Positions 7,530-14,435 of a stretch of DNA of 21,672 nt are shown here, piece after piece. Numbering within the stretch: the first letter of the stretch is position 1; every line of letters starts with the position of its first letter. Source of the stretch: Bacteriovoracaceae bacterium UBA4573 (GTDB taxonomy: Bacteria; Bdellovibrionota; UBA1018; UBA923). The position numbers and the translations under genes are program-made. The notes beneath the pieces were generated by a model. That model had not been told where the DNA came from and searched no databases. It worked only from the letters and a program-made list of their open reading frames with translations. Location of the stretch: the NCBI GenBank assembly GCA_002387735.1, contig DGKJ01000014.1:1-21672 (forward strand), read 5' to 3'.

Positions 7530-8351
7530 CTACCACTTGTAGTGACGTATGTGTTCACCGCGTCCAGCAATTTGACTCATGGATTTAATGCCGAGATCCA
7601 GGTGTACATCAGTAAATTTCCTAAATACTGCTTTAGCCGATTTTTTTGTTTTAATTCCACCGCGTCGGAGCGGCAGGTCACTCACCAGTAAAAGCGCTCC
7701 AATGGGGACCTTTGAAGCGAATCCCGCTACGAAAAGAGTCGCGCATTCCATTTCAATGGCGAGCGCACGTTCTTCGTAAAGAGTTTCTTTGAATCGTTGA
7801 TTGAATTCCCAGAAACGATAATCGGTCGTGTGAACCACGCCGGTGCGATAATCTAGTCCTTTTTCCACGATCATCTGACTGATGAATTTTTGAACTTTAA
7901 ACGTTGGAAGTGCCGGAACTTGGGAAGGCATGAAGTGGCGTGACGCACCTTCATCCCGGATCGCGGCCATCGGTAAAATAAAATCACCGACTTTAAGCGA
8001 TCGATGAAGACCTCCGCACATTCCAAGAAATAATACTGCGTTGGGTTCGATAACACTCAATACTTCGATAATAAGTGCAGCGTTGGGACTGCCAATGCTA
8101 AAATCAACAATTGAAACGTCGAGACGGGCGTTATGAGCAGCGTTCATTGCGCTACCTTTTGTTGCTACCGTGCCGGACATTTTTTTGAATGTTTCTACGT
8201 AGTAATCGAAATTGGTAAGGATCACCTGTTTACGAAACATGCTTGCTTCGGAGCCGGTGTAGCGCTCTAGAATATCTACCGCAATCTTATGCTTGTGAGC
8301 ATTGTTGAAGATACGGTTATTCGTGTACAGAAGCGCCTGTTTTGATTGCAT
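7530..8351 (-). CDS. amn: AMP nucleosidase, short form
   Basis: The 273-residue product should hydrolyse AMP to adenine and ribose-5-phosphate. It matches the catalytic half of E. coli Amn along most of its length: ILERYTGSE and ILTNFDYYVETF near the N-terminus, SIGSPNAALI (86-95), LFLGMCGGLHRS, AAIRDEGAS, the ribose/phosphate-site AIEMECATLF (198-207) and VSDLP with D225 as the probable general acid. It lacks the N-terminal regulatory domain of the 480-residue enterobacterial enzyme, as do many environmental forms. I place the start at the ATG at 8351. A TTG at 8363 is possible, but it would fall in a weak promoter-like pair (TTGTCT 8391-8386, TAGATT 8367-8362). It heads the amn-mreB-PilZ operon. 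Confidence 0.92.
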   Translation of the reverse strand: MQSKQALLYTNNRIFNNAHKHKIAVDILERYTGSEASMFRKQVILTNFDYYVETFKKMSGTVATKGSAMNAAHNARLDVSIVDFSIGSPNAALIIEVLSVIEPNAVLFLGMCGGLHRSLKVGDFILPMAAIRDEGASRHFMPSQVPALPTFKVQKFISQMIVEKGLDYRTGVVHTTDYRFWEFNQRFKETLYEERALAIEMECATLFVAGFASKVPIGALLLVSDLPLRRGGIKTKKSAKAVFRKFTDVHLDLGIKSMSQIAGRGEHIRHYKW

Positions 8352-8423
8352 ATTTGTGAGCAATCTAGCACCAACGCGGAGCCCTAGACAAGCTAAAGCT
8401 AGGGAGGTCCTAACCTGTTTTTT

Positions 8424-9317
8424 TTATAGTTGTTTGCGTATTCGGTAAACTTCGCGTGTTTCAAAGTCTTTTACGACCGTGTCGATGAGCGCCTCTGTGA
8501 TCATGGTGTTTTCTTTTTCATTAATGGTCATGCTGTGCACAGCATCAGGTAGGAAAAAGAAAACTTTTTGGAAGAAACCCAAAAGACCTCGCTTTTGGCC
8601 GCCGACACCCTTTACGTTCTTAAACCCGATACCGTTGGGTCCATTAAATACGTCTGCAGTCAGTATGAAGCCACTTTGCTTTTGGCCATCGATTTCATAT
8701 TCGACTTGGTCCCCAAATCCGATTTTCAAATTTGCCGGCAAAACTTCGTCTGGGAACTGGTGAATGTAACGTTCCGAGTAGATAACGGAAAGGCTCAGTT
8801 GATACTCTGGGTCAGTGTTTGCGGGGTTGGGCGCCCAAATTCCGAGCCCAATCTTTGTGGCCGGAAGGCTTAGACCCAAATCGATTTTATTGTCAGAAAC
8901 GGCCCGTTCGAAGTCTTTACCTGGACCGTAAAGAGTTATTCCGCGACGTTTAACCTCCCTGGCTATAATCGCGAAAGCGCGCAGGTTAGTGGCTTTATCA
9001 GCCACCGCCGCAGCAAAAAAATCATTCCAAACCGTCTGAGATGGTTGAAACACCTCTTTAGCGGCTATCAAGTGCTGGTTTCCCGGAGGAGTTGCAATCA
9101 AAGTGTCGGTCGAAATCGAGCGGGCAAACCGAATGAGATTTGGAAATCGCAAATAATCCGACTGTTCTTCTTTGGAAAGGGAACTCGGGTCGAAGTCGGC
9201 TGTTTTAGATGGGGAAGTCGCAACAAGCGCGGCATGCGCTGAAAACCCGAAAGTAACTACATGCAGCAAAACTGCCAAGGTCGTCAATTTCTGCCTGGTT
9301 CGGTCTAGTTTAATCAT
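8424..9317 (-). CDS. Secreted protein of unknown function
   Basis: This is a 297-residue protein with a clear signal peptide: basic MIKLDRTRQK, a hydrophobic core TLAVLLHVVTFGF, and a likely cut after SAHA. The mature part begins with a Ser/Thr/Asp-rich stretch. It then has mixed alpha/beta sequence with no cysteine and no motif I can name. Notable stretches are KEVKRRGITLYGPG-like sequence near the middle and a hydrophobic GLLGFFQKVFFFLP. I chose the ATG at 9317 because AAGGGGA lies 6 bp upstream and the signal peptide then starts normally. The longer frame to 9371 would bury the signal. A good promoter lies between this gene and the divergent STAS gene. It is expected in the periplasm or outside the cell. 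Confidence 0.75.
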   Translation of the reverse strand: MIKLDRTRQKLTTLAVLLHVVTFGFSAHAALVATSPSKTADFDPSSLSKEEQSDYLRFPNLIRFARSISTDTLIATPPGNQHLIAAKEVFQPSQTVWNDFFAAAVADKATNLRAFAIIAREVKRRGITLYGPGKDFERAVSDNKIDLGLSLPATKIGLGIWAPNPANTDPEYQLSLSVIYSERYIHQFPDEVLPANLKIGFGDQVEYEIDGQKQSGFILTADVFNGPNGIGFKNVKGVGGQKRGLLGFFQKVFFFLPDAVHSMTINEKENTMITEALIDTVVKDFETREVYRIRKQL

Positions 9318-9342
9318 CGATTTCCCCTTTGAGTTAGGACAA

Positions 9343-9371
9343 ACTATATAGAGAGAGATTCTTTTACTCAA
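9343..9371 (-). promoter_or_regulatory. Sigma70-like promoter for the secreted-protein gene
   Basis: On the minus strand, TTGAGT (9371-9366), a 17-bp spacer and TATAGT (9348-9343) give a good promoter. Transcription would start near 9336, about 20 bases before the ATG at 9317. The divergent operon starting at 9382 must have its promoter in the same 64-bp gap. TATATA (9345-9350) is palindromic and could serve both strands, but I see no good plus-strand -35. Confidence 0.5.
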
Positions 9372-9381
9372 GAGGTGCGAA

Positions 9382-9849
9382 TTGATTCAGGTACACAAAG
9401 AAGTTAAGGGCGATATTCTAGCTATCAAGATTGTCGGTAGCATTGAGGAAAACGTCGATTTCGCTGGAATCATTGGCAACATTACGGTGCCAAACGTCTA
9501 TGTTTACCTCAAAGAAGTACCCCGCATGAATTCGGTGGGGGTAAAATCGTGGGTAAAATACTTTCAATCCATCGCAGCAAAAGGCGTTAATTTAAAGTTC
9601 CTGGAATGTTCGACGGCCATCGTGGAACAAATCAATCTGATCTCGAACTTTACCTGTGGTGCGAAAATTGAATCTATATATGTTCCGTTTTGCTGTACCA
9701 GTTGCGGCACCGAACTTTTGGGGCTCTTTAAGTCGGACGATATAAAAAAGATCAATCTCGCCATTCCCGATCTTAAGTGTTCAAAGTGCGGAGGCAAAGC
9801 CACCTTTGATGATATACCAGAAGAATATTTTGGTTTCTTGATGCGATGA
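9382..9849 (+). CDS. STAS-like domain protein with C-terminal zinc ribbon
   Basis: The product has 155 residues. Residues 1-100 follow the STAS (anti-anti-sigma factor) pattern. A strand pair leads to RMNSVGVKSWVKYF at 48-61, where NSVG replaces the usual DSSG, so S51 is the likely phosphorylated serine. LKFLECSTAIVEQINLI then matches the last strand and helix. Residues 104-136 hold two Cys pairs, CTSC (105-108) and CSKC (133-136), forming a probable zinc ribbon. This addition is unusual for an anti-anti-sigma factor. The start is TTG at 9382, supported by AGAGGT at 9371-9376. The stop overlaps the next gene's ATG by 4 bp (ATGA), so the two are translationally coupled. It is likely the switch partner of that HATPase protein. 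Confidence 0.72.
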   Translation: MIQVHKEVKGDILAIKIVGSIEENVDFAGIIGNITVPNVYVYLKEVPRMNSVGVKSWVKYFQSIAAKGVNLKFLECSTAIVEQINLISNFTCGAKIESIYVPFCCTSCGTELLGLFKSDDIKKINLAIPDLKCSKCGGKATFDDIPEEYFGFLMR

Positions 9850-10847
9850 TGAGAATCATTTTGCTTTCGGAAAAACCTGAAGATCGTGCTTTTTTTGAGC
9901 CGGTCGCGCGACTGGCAAATCTTCCTTTTGTGAACGCAGGGACCGCCGAGTCCCTTTGTGCATCGTTGCTCCAAGACCCCGAAGCTTTACTTGTTGTCGA
10001 TGTTTCTACAGAACAAATTTATAAAAAATTTGAAACAGTGGTCGCCGAGAAAGTTGGGCTCTACAGCGATACGGTTAATGTAAATCGTATGTTTTTTGTA
10101 GCCGGCGAAGATTTGCAGACGCTCAATTACGTGGCGGAAAGCGATCTTTTTGGACATTTAATCATGCGTCCCGGCTCGCGCGAAGTTTCAGCCGCGCCGG
10201 ACCAGCGTACGATCGCTGAGGACCAGGCGCGTACGTCTCGCTTGTTCTCCGTGGCCGCTAGTGACCGGGGTTTCGGGGTAGAACGCTACTTCGGACCAAA
10301 TGTAAAAATACAAGAAATAATGGTCACGAAGGCGTCCCAAAAAAAAACGATAGTTGAGTCGCTCAAGATGAAACTACTCGAAGTAGGGTTTCACTCACGA
10401 GCCGCGACCTCGATTGCAACTGCTGCCGATGAAATTATTATGAACGCGATTTTTGATGCCCCGACAGACGATACTGGTCGAGTCATGTATGCGCAAACCG
10501 CCCGAAGCACTGAAATGGAATTAAGTGAACGCGCGAGAGTTAGCTTTAAGATCATGTTTGACGGCACGGTTCTCGGACTGTCCGTGCTCGATCAATATGG
10601 TTCACTCGATAAAAAGAAACTATTAGGGCATTTGGCCAAATCTTATCAGAACGATCAATTCAAGGTTAAAGCCTCTGTCGCGGGTGCGGGGTTAGGTATT
10701 GCCAATGTATTTAATACCTGCGGCGGCATGGTGTTCTGCTGTGAAATGGGCGTCAAGACCGAAGTTATGCTGTTTTATCGCAAGGCAAAATCTTACAAAG
10801 AATTCAAAGATCAATTTCGCTTTTTATCGACGTTCATGTATTTGTGA
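9846..10847 (+). CDS. HATPase-domain protein, probable RsbW-like partner-switching kinase
   Basis: The product has 333 residues. The C-terminal part (about 160-310) carries a GHKL/HATPase fold. The N box is ADEIIMNAIFDAP with E196 and N200, the second box is SVLDQYG with D249, and the G box is AGAGLGIAN at 279-287. There is no histidine-kinase DHp helix, so an anti-sigma or serine-kinase type (RsbW/SpoIIAB) fits better than a sensor kinase. The N-terminal 110 residues look like a degenerate receiver fold (MRIILLSE, ALLVVDVS, MFFVAGED), though without the usual phospho-aspartate context. The ATG overlaps the STAS stop, so the pair should act together. No sigma factor lies nearby, so the final target is unknown. 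It may bind ATP without phosphorylating. Confidence 0.68.
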   Translation: MMRIILLSEKPEDRAFFEPVARLANLPFVNAGTAESLCASLLQDPEALLVVDVSTEQIYKKFETVVAEKVGLYSDTVNVNRMFFVAGEDLQTLNYVAESDLFGHLIMRPGSREVSAAPDQRTIAEDQARTSRLFSVAASDRGFGVERYFGPNVKIQEIMVTKASQKKTIVESLKMKLLEVGFHSRAATSIATAADEIIMNAIFDAPTDDTGRVMYAQTARSTEMELSERARVSFKIMFDGTVLGLSVLDQYGSLDKKKLLGHLAKSYQNDQFKVKASVAGAGLGIANVFNTCGGMVFCCEMGVKTEVMLFYRKAKSYKEFKDQFRFLSTFMYL

Positions 10848-10851
10848 GCCC

Positions 10852-11475
10852 ATGCAATTGATCCTGGCCTCTGGCTCCCCGCGCCGCCAGCAAATGTTAC
10901 GTGATTTATCGCTCGATTTTGAAGTCGATATTCCGCGAATTATTGAAAAACGCCTTCGTGGCGAACCTGCTGATATTTACGTAAAACGCTTAGCACTCGA
11001 TAAAGCCCGAACCGTTTCTGAAAAACGAGGTTTGTTCGGACGTAGTTCTCTAGATTGGTGTGTCCTCGCCGCCGACACCGTGGTTATTCAAGATCGCCAA
11101 GTTTTCGAGAAGCCCAAGAATCACGCTGATGCAGTGCGAATGTTAAAGAAACTATCGGGTCGAACTCATGACGTATTGACCGGGTATTGTTGGCTTGGAG
11201 CCTTTCGAGGAAAGTGCCGTGAAGTGCTTGCCTCAGTTCGAACAAAGGTGACCTTCGCGCCTCGAAATAGCGAGTTTTGGGAATGGTACGTTTCCACTGG
11301 TGAACCAATGGACAAGGCAGGGGCCTACGCGGCACAGGGGATCGGAGTGTCGTTTATCGAAAAGGTGAGCGGCTCTTATGCCAACGTCGTGGGATTACCC
11401 CTCTCTCAGGCTATTGACACATTTGAAAAGAATTTTGGAGCATCGGTTCATGAGTGTTTCCGAAAGGCTCGCTGA
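10852..11475 (+). CDS. maf: Maf family nucleotide pyrophosphatase
   Basis: The product has 207 residues. Maf proteins hydrolyse non-canonical or excess nucleoside triphosphates to monophosphates, and overproduction is known to block septation in Bacillus. The family motifs are complete: LASGSPRR at 5-12, LALDKA at 47-52, AADTVV with D75, EKP with K88, LSGRTHDVLTG, and DKAGAYAAQGIG (154-165) followed by SGSYANVVGLPL. Having both the AADTVV and the KAGAYA stretches points to the dTTP/UTP (YhdE) subgroup. I chose the ATG at 10852 because the protein then begins MQLILASGSPRR. The longer frame upstream lies inside the HATPase gene. It begins 4 bp after that gene's stop, so it is in the operon. Confidence 0.94.
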   Translation: MQLILASGSPRRQQMLRDLSLDFEVDIPRIIEKRLRGEPADIYVKRLALDKARTVSEKRGLFGRSSLDWCVLAADTVVIQDRQVFEKPKNHADAVRMLKKLSGRTHDVLTGYCWLGAFRGKCREVLASVRTKVTFAPRNSEFWEWYVSTGEPMDKAGAYAAQGIGVSFIEKVSGSYANVVGLPLSQAIDTFEKNFGASVHECFRKAR

Positions 11476-12163
11476 GGTACGTACTCGAATTGAACACGCT
11501 TGTGTTCGGGCAGGCCGAAAAGTCGAAGACATCAAATTGCTGGCGGTGAGCAAGTTTCAGACCGCCGGATTAATCGAAGAAGCATATCAAGCAGGTCTTC
11601 GCGATTTCGCTGAAAATTATGTCCAGTCTTTAGAAGACAGACGCTCTACTCTAGCCCACTTAAGCGATGCTCGCTGGCACTTAATTGGCCATTTGCAGTC
11701 CAATAAAGTGAAGTCAGCGTTGCAGATTGCGAATGTTTTTCATGCGCTCGATTCTGAAAAATTATTCGATATGATTTCGAAGAGATTAAAGGAGACCCCC
11801 ACCTGGGCACCTTGGCCTGTTTTTATAGAAGTGAATATCGATGCGGAGCCCCAGAAAGCGGGAATTTCCCCCGAGATGGCCTTTAGTTTAGTTGAGCGAG
11901 TTTTAGGCGACCGCCACCTTTCGTTGTTGGGGTTCATGTGCGTTCCCCGAGCAGACGGAAGTCTGGGCCAGCTTCGGGAATCATTCGTGCGAATGAGATT
12001 GTTGCGAGACAAAGTGCAGGAAGACCTAAAGAATAAAGGCATTAACCAACCACTGCTTTTAAACATGGGCATGAGTGGTGATTTTGAGGTCGCCATCGAA
12101 GAAGGCGCTGACTGGGTGCGATTAGGAACAATTCTGTTTGGAGAACGCGCGCCTCGGACTTAG
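11450..12163 (+). CDS. yggS: YggS/PLPBP family pyridoxal phosphate-binding protein
   Basis: The 237-residue protein is a single TIM barrel that binds pyridoxal phosphate and buffers vitamin B6 and amino-acid pools. It has no known enzyme activity. The PLP lysine is K35 in LLAVSKFQT. FAENYVQ, WHLIGHLQSNK (76-86), HALDSEKL, FIEVNI and LLNMGMSGDFEVAIEEGADWVRLGTILFG (203-231) match the family throughout. The phosphate-binding MGMSGDF is intact, with G in place of the more usual acidic or small residue. The ATG at 11450 lies inside maf, giving a 26-bp overlap. GGAG at 11437-11440 stands 9 bp before it, which decides the start. Co-transcription with maf and the creatininase gene is likely. Confidence 0.95.
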   Translation: MSVSERLAEVRTRIEHACVRAGRKVEDIKLLAVSKFQTAGLIEEAYQAGLRDFAENYVQSLEDRRSTLAHLSDARWHLIGHLQSNKVKSALQIANVFHALDSEKLFDMISKRLKETPTWAPWPVFIEVNIDAEPQKAGISPEMAFSLVERVLGDRHLSLLGFMCVPRADGSLGQLRESFVRMRLLRDKVQEDLKNKGINQPLLLNMGMSGDFEVAIEEGADWVRLGTILFGERAPRT

Positions 12164-12175
12164 AATGATCTAGCA

Positions 12176-13129
12176 ATGATCCTTCGTTACGAAAATCTTA
12201 ATTACGAACAAATTAGTGGCCTTAATCGAGGGCAGACCATTGTTTTCATTCCATGTGGTCCTTTGGAGCAACACGGACCGCATCTGCCGTTAGGTGTTGA
12301 TGCCTTTTCTGCCCAATATTTTGCAGAACAATCTGCGGAACGCATGAAAACTTCGCCCAAGTATTCGCAGTGGAGTTTTATACTTTATCCCACCATTTAT
12401 TTGGGAGCCGACGTATTTTCTCATTTAGGATCGCTTGAAATTCGACCGCGAACCTTACGCGCAGTCCTAAGCGACGTCGTGGGAACTTTGGCTAAAAACG
12501 GGTTCAAAAATATAGTTTTGATTGGCGCGCATGGTGGGCCTCGTCACATGGTAGTACTCGAAGAAGTAGCTGCCCGAGCGCGGTGGCGGTGGCGGGCCAA
12601 AGTGATTTGTGCGTCATCGAAAATTATAACCGACGTATTGCGCGGTCGTTTTGCTGAACGTATCGAGGCTCATATGAAATCCCAAGGGGATGCGATGACC
12701 GACCAGGAGCGATCCGCGGTAAAAAAAGATTTTCACGGCGGATTTTTCGAAACCTCACTCATGCTTCTTGCGCGGCCCGAACTTGTGAATCAAAGTTACA
12801 AAACGCTTTCGCCCGCTGTGCTTGAAAATGTATGGAAAATGCGAAAACACAGTTTGAAGACGATTTCTCCTGGCTTGGGGTATCTGGGGTTTCCGAGCTT
12901 AGCGAGGCCTGCGTTTGCAAAAAGTGCCGTTGCAGTGTTGTTAGATGAAACGATTCCCTGGGTAGAACGTTATTTTGCCGGAGAGAAAGTGGAAAAGAAA
13001 TTTCGGTCTTTTCTCTATTATGTTCCTTTTTTAAGAACCGATTTTTCACTTATTCTTGTGATGCTCGTATACACCGCAATATTTTTAGCGATCGTTAAAT
13101 GGTCCGCTCGTGTTGTCGGTGGTCTTTAG
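12176..13129 (+). CDS. Creatininase-family amidohydrolase with C-terminal membrane segment
   Basis: The product has 317 residues. Creatininase-fold enzymes use two metals to open cyclic amides or N-formyl amides. The ligands are all present: E31, H33 and H36 in PLEQHGPHLPL, D42, H119 in GAHGG, and HGGFFETS (187-194) with E192. Known family members include creatininase, the MftE-type peptidase and formamide hydrolases of flavin breakdown. Nothing here picks the substrate. Residues 290-308 (SLILVMLVYTAIFLAIVKW) form one hydrophobic helix close to the C-terminus, so the enzyme is probably tail-anchored in the inner membrane with its active site in the cytoplasm. That anchor is not usual for the family. 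It starts 12 bp after yggS without a clear ribosome site and is the last gene of the operon. Confidence 0.87.
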   Translation: MILRYENLNYEQISGLNRGQTIVFIPCGPLEQHGPHLPLGVDAFSAQYFAEQSAERMKTSPKYSQWSFILYPTIYLGADVFSHLGSLEIRPRTLRAVLSDVVGTLAKNGFKNIVLIGAHGGPRHMVVLEEVAARARWRWRAKVICASSKIITDVLRGRFAERIEAHMKSQGDAMTDQERSAVKKDFHGGFFETSLMLLARPELVNQSYKTLSPAVLENVWKMRKHSLKTISPGLGYLGFPSLARPAFAKSAVAVLLDETIPWVERYFAGEKVEKKFRSFLYYVPFLRTDFSLILVMLVYTAIFLAIVKWSARVVGGL

Positions 13130-13160
13130 ATAATTATTTTAATTTGGTTTTTGAATAGGG

Positions 13161-13191
13161 ATGGGGCCCACAAATAAATTGTGGGCCCCGT
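13161..13191 (+). terminator. Strong GC-rich hairpin after the creatininase gene
   Basis: GGGGCCCACAA (13163-13173) pairs perfectly with TTGTGGGCCCC (13179-13189) around a five-base ATAAA loop. One T-G and one A-T pair extend it outward. It lies 31 bp after the operon's last stop, where an end signal is expected. It lacks the T-run of a normal intrinsic terminator on either strand, so it may instead protect the 3' end of the mRNA or work with Rho. Confidence 0.5.
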
Positions 13192-13209
13192 CCGTACGCT
13201 TGTGACTAC

Positions 13210-13231
13210 GGGGGATTAGGGGGTTAGGGGG
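13210..13231 (+). repeat. Three G5 tracts (possible G-quadruplex element)
   Basis: GGGGG occurs at 13210-13214, 13219-13223 and 13227-13231, separated by ATTA and TTA. A fourth G5 lies 48 bp further at 13280-13284. Three close tracts could form a quadruplex with the distant fourth, or with the GGG of the hairpin upstream, in DNA or in RNA. Confidence 0.55.
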
Positions 13232-13560
13232 ATGCTCCAGGTTCAAATGGAAGCAAACTGCGAATCGAACCTATCGTTCGGGGGATTGAAGCCAAGGTTC
13301 CAAACAGTCTGCCACGTGTAAAAATCCTGGATCTCCGTGCAGCCACAAGCGTAACTATGAAAAATTTTTCAAACATCGATCGCGTTTCACTAAACTGATT
13401 TCGGGAATTAATGACTGTTCGCTAAATCCCCAGTTAGCTTTCAACGCAGAACGTTAGTTGCGATGCATTGTATAAGGCCCAAAGACACCACGAGTCAACG
13501 AAATACCCCTAAAAATTGAAGTATTTTTTTCTGGAAATTTAATTTTTTTAAATTTATACA

Positions 13561-13579
13561 ACCGACCAAGAAAGTCGGT
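13561..13579. promoter_or_regulatory. Inverted repeat over the regulator's translation start
   Basis: ACCGAC (13561-13566) and GTCGGT (13574-13579) form a perfect 6-bp inverted repeat around CAAGAAA. It lies 4 bp before the ATG at 13584 and covers the only purine-rich bases that could bind the ribosome. It could be an autoregulatory operator or an mRNA hairpin limiting translation. A weak promoter-like pair lies just upstream (TGGAAA 13532-13537, TATACA 13555-13560). Confidence 0.4.
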
Positions 13580-13583
13580 GGTT

Positions 13584-14435
13584 ATGACGACCTTTCACGA
13601 GTTCATTAAAGCGGCCCGTAAGGCCTTAAGATATTCCTCGGCCAAAGAGTTTTTTAGGGCGAAATCAACAATATTATCAATGAGTTATGAGTCTTACGCC
13701 AATATAGAGGCGGGAAAATATCTGCCCCCAGCGGAAAAGTTACCAGTCCTGGCGGAAGCTCTGGAAATTGAGAATTTGAAGGGGTTTGCCTATGCTTACG
13801 CGTGGACCCAGATGCCAAATGAGATCTTAAAATCCTTTTTTGAACTGGGAGAGGGGCGGGTCACCCCAATGGTTTTAAGAAGCGAGACCTATAGTGACTA
13901 TCGGGAAAAGTTCAATGATTTGCTTAAATTTAATCGACTGCAGTCGAAGTATGAACTTTCGGAAGAGCAGATAGAGTATTTGGAAACAGACCTAGTCGCG
14001 TGGGATGTAGTAAATCTATTCATTTCGATAGGCGACGAGGGGCTTTCGCTTGAACAGATTGCCGAAAAAACTGATTCTGGAGTTGAATCCACTCGCAAAC
14101 GCATATCGGAGCTTATCCGAGTTGGCATGTTAAAGCAGCTCGATAGCGGGCGCTATTTGGTGACCCAACAGGCTTACATCATACCTCGCCGTGAAATTGG
14201 AGCTCGTCTGACGAGACTATTGATGCGTCGAGAATTTGATCAATGTTTTGGGGATCAACGTAATCACCCTTATGCGCGCTTTCGTTTTCTTTCACTCGAT
14301 CCTAAGGAAAGAGAAACATTTGAAACAGTTATAGATAATTTCATTTTAGACATGCGTCGTTTTCGTAAACCGCAAGGGCAGGGTACAACCCACTATTTGC
14401 AAATCGTGTTTTCGGATCGTAACGATCTAAATTAG
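13584..14435 (+). CDS. XRE plus winged-helix regulator, TIGR02147/DUF4423-like
   Basis: The product has 283 residues from the ATG at 13584 (285 from a GTG at 13578). The N-terminal 70 or so residues resemble an XRE-type helix-turn-helix, with SYESYANIEAGKYLPPAEKL matching the recognition helix and following turn. A second DNA-binding-like region at about 140-200 is a winged helix (LSLEQIAEKTDSGVESTRKR, then LIRVGMLKQLDSGRYLVT). The C-terminal part (ERETFETVIDNFILDMRRF, then YLQIVFS) matches the tail pattern of the TIGR02147/DUF4423 regulators, which are abundant in Bdellovibrio and Fibrobacter. Targets are unknown. The inverted repeat at its start hints at autoregulation. Its stop codon overlaps the stop codon of the giant gene on the other strand by 3 bases. 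Confidence 0.75.
   Translation: MTTFHEFIKAARKALRYSSAKEFFRAKSTILSMSYESYANIEAGKYLPPAEKLPVLAEALEIENLKGFAYAYAWTQMPNEILKSFFELGEGRVTPMVLRSETYSDYREKFNDLLKFNRLQSKYELSEEQIEYLETDLVAWDVVNLFISIGDEGLSLEQIAEKTDSGVESTRKRISELIRVGMLKQLDSGRYLVTQQAYIIPRREIGARLTRLLMRREFDQCFGDQRNHPYARFRFLSLDPKERETFETVIDNFILDMRRFRKPQGQGTTHYLQIVFSDRNDLN

Larger units (their letters stand above)
13130..13577. other. Non-coding stretch of about 450 bp
   Basis: No frame here looks coding on either strand. The stretch holds a strong GC hairpin (13161-13191), three G5 tracts with TTA-type spacers (13210-13231), and a repeated CGGGGGATT (13209-13217 and 13279-13287). An extended -10-like TGTATAAG lies near 13469-13476, and a strongly AT-rich end from 13500 contains an 8-bp inverted repeat (AAATTTAA 13535-13542, TTAAATTT 13548-13555). 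It could hold a terminator, a small RNA, or the control region of the regulator gene downstream. No tRNA fold was found. Confidence 0.6.

Noticed and set aside
7517..7570. Longer N-terminus for MreB
   Set aside because: The extension runs into amn, and GGAGAG lies just before the ATG at 7516 that gives the normal MreB N-terminus.
8382..8425. CCCTAG/CTAGGG and AGGT/ACCT inverted repeats followed by T8, read as a plus-strand terminator
   Set aside because: Both flanking genes are on the minus strand, the stem next to the T-run is only 4 bp, and the T-run overlaps the end of the secreted-protein gene. There is no plus-strand transcript to stop.
10699..10851. Longer N-terminus for Maf
   Set aside because: The extra 51 residues lie inside the HATPase gene in another frame, and the family starts at LILASGSPRR.
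11378..11449. Longer N-terminus for YggS
   Set aside because: The extra 24 residues overlap maf, and a good GGAG site stands before the ATG at 11450.
13228..13260. GGTTCAAAT sequence resembling a tRNA T-loop
   Set aside because: The flanking stem is only about 4 bp, and no acceptor, D or anticodon arms can be folded around it.
13535..13555. AAATTTAA/TTAAATTT inverted repeat read as a terminator
   Set aside because: It is pure A/T with a T loop and no GC stem, and it sits in the promoter region of the next gene, so it is more likely promoter-associated AT-rich DNA.
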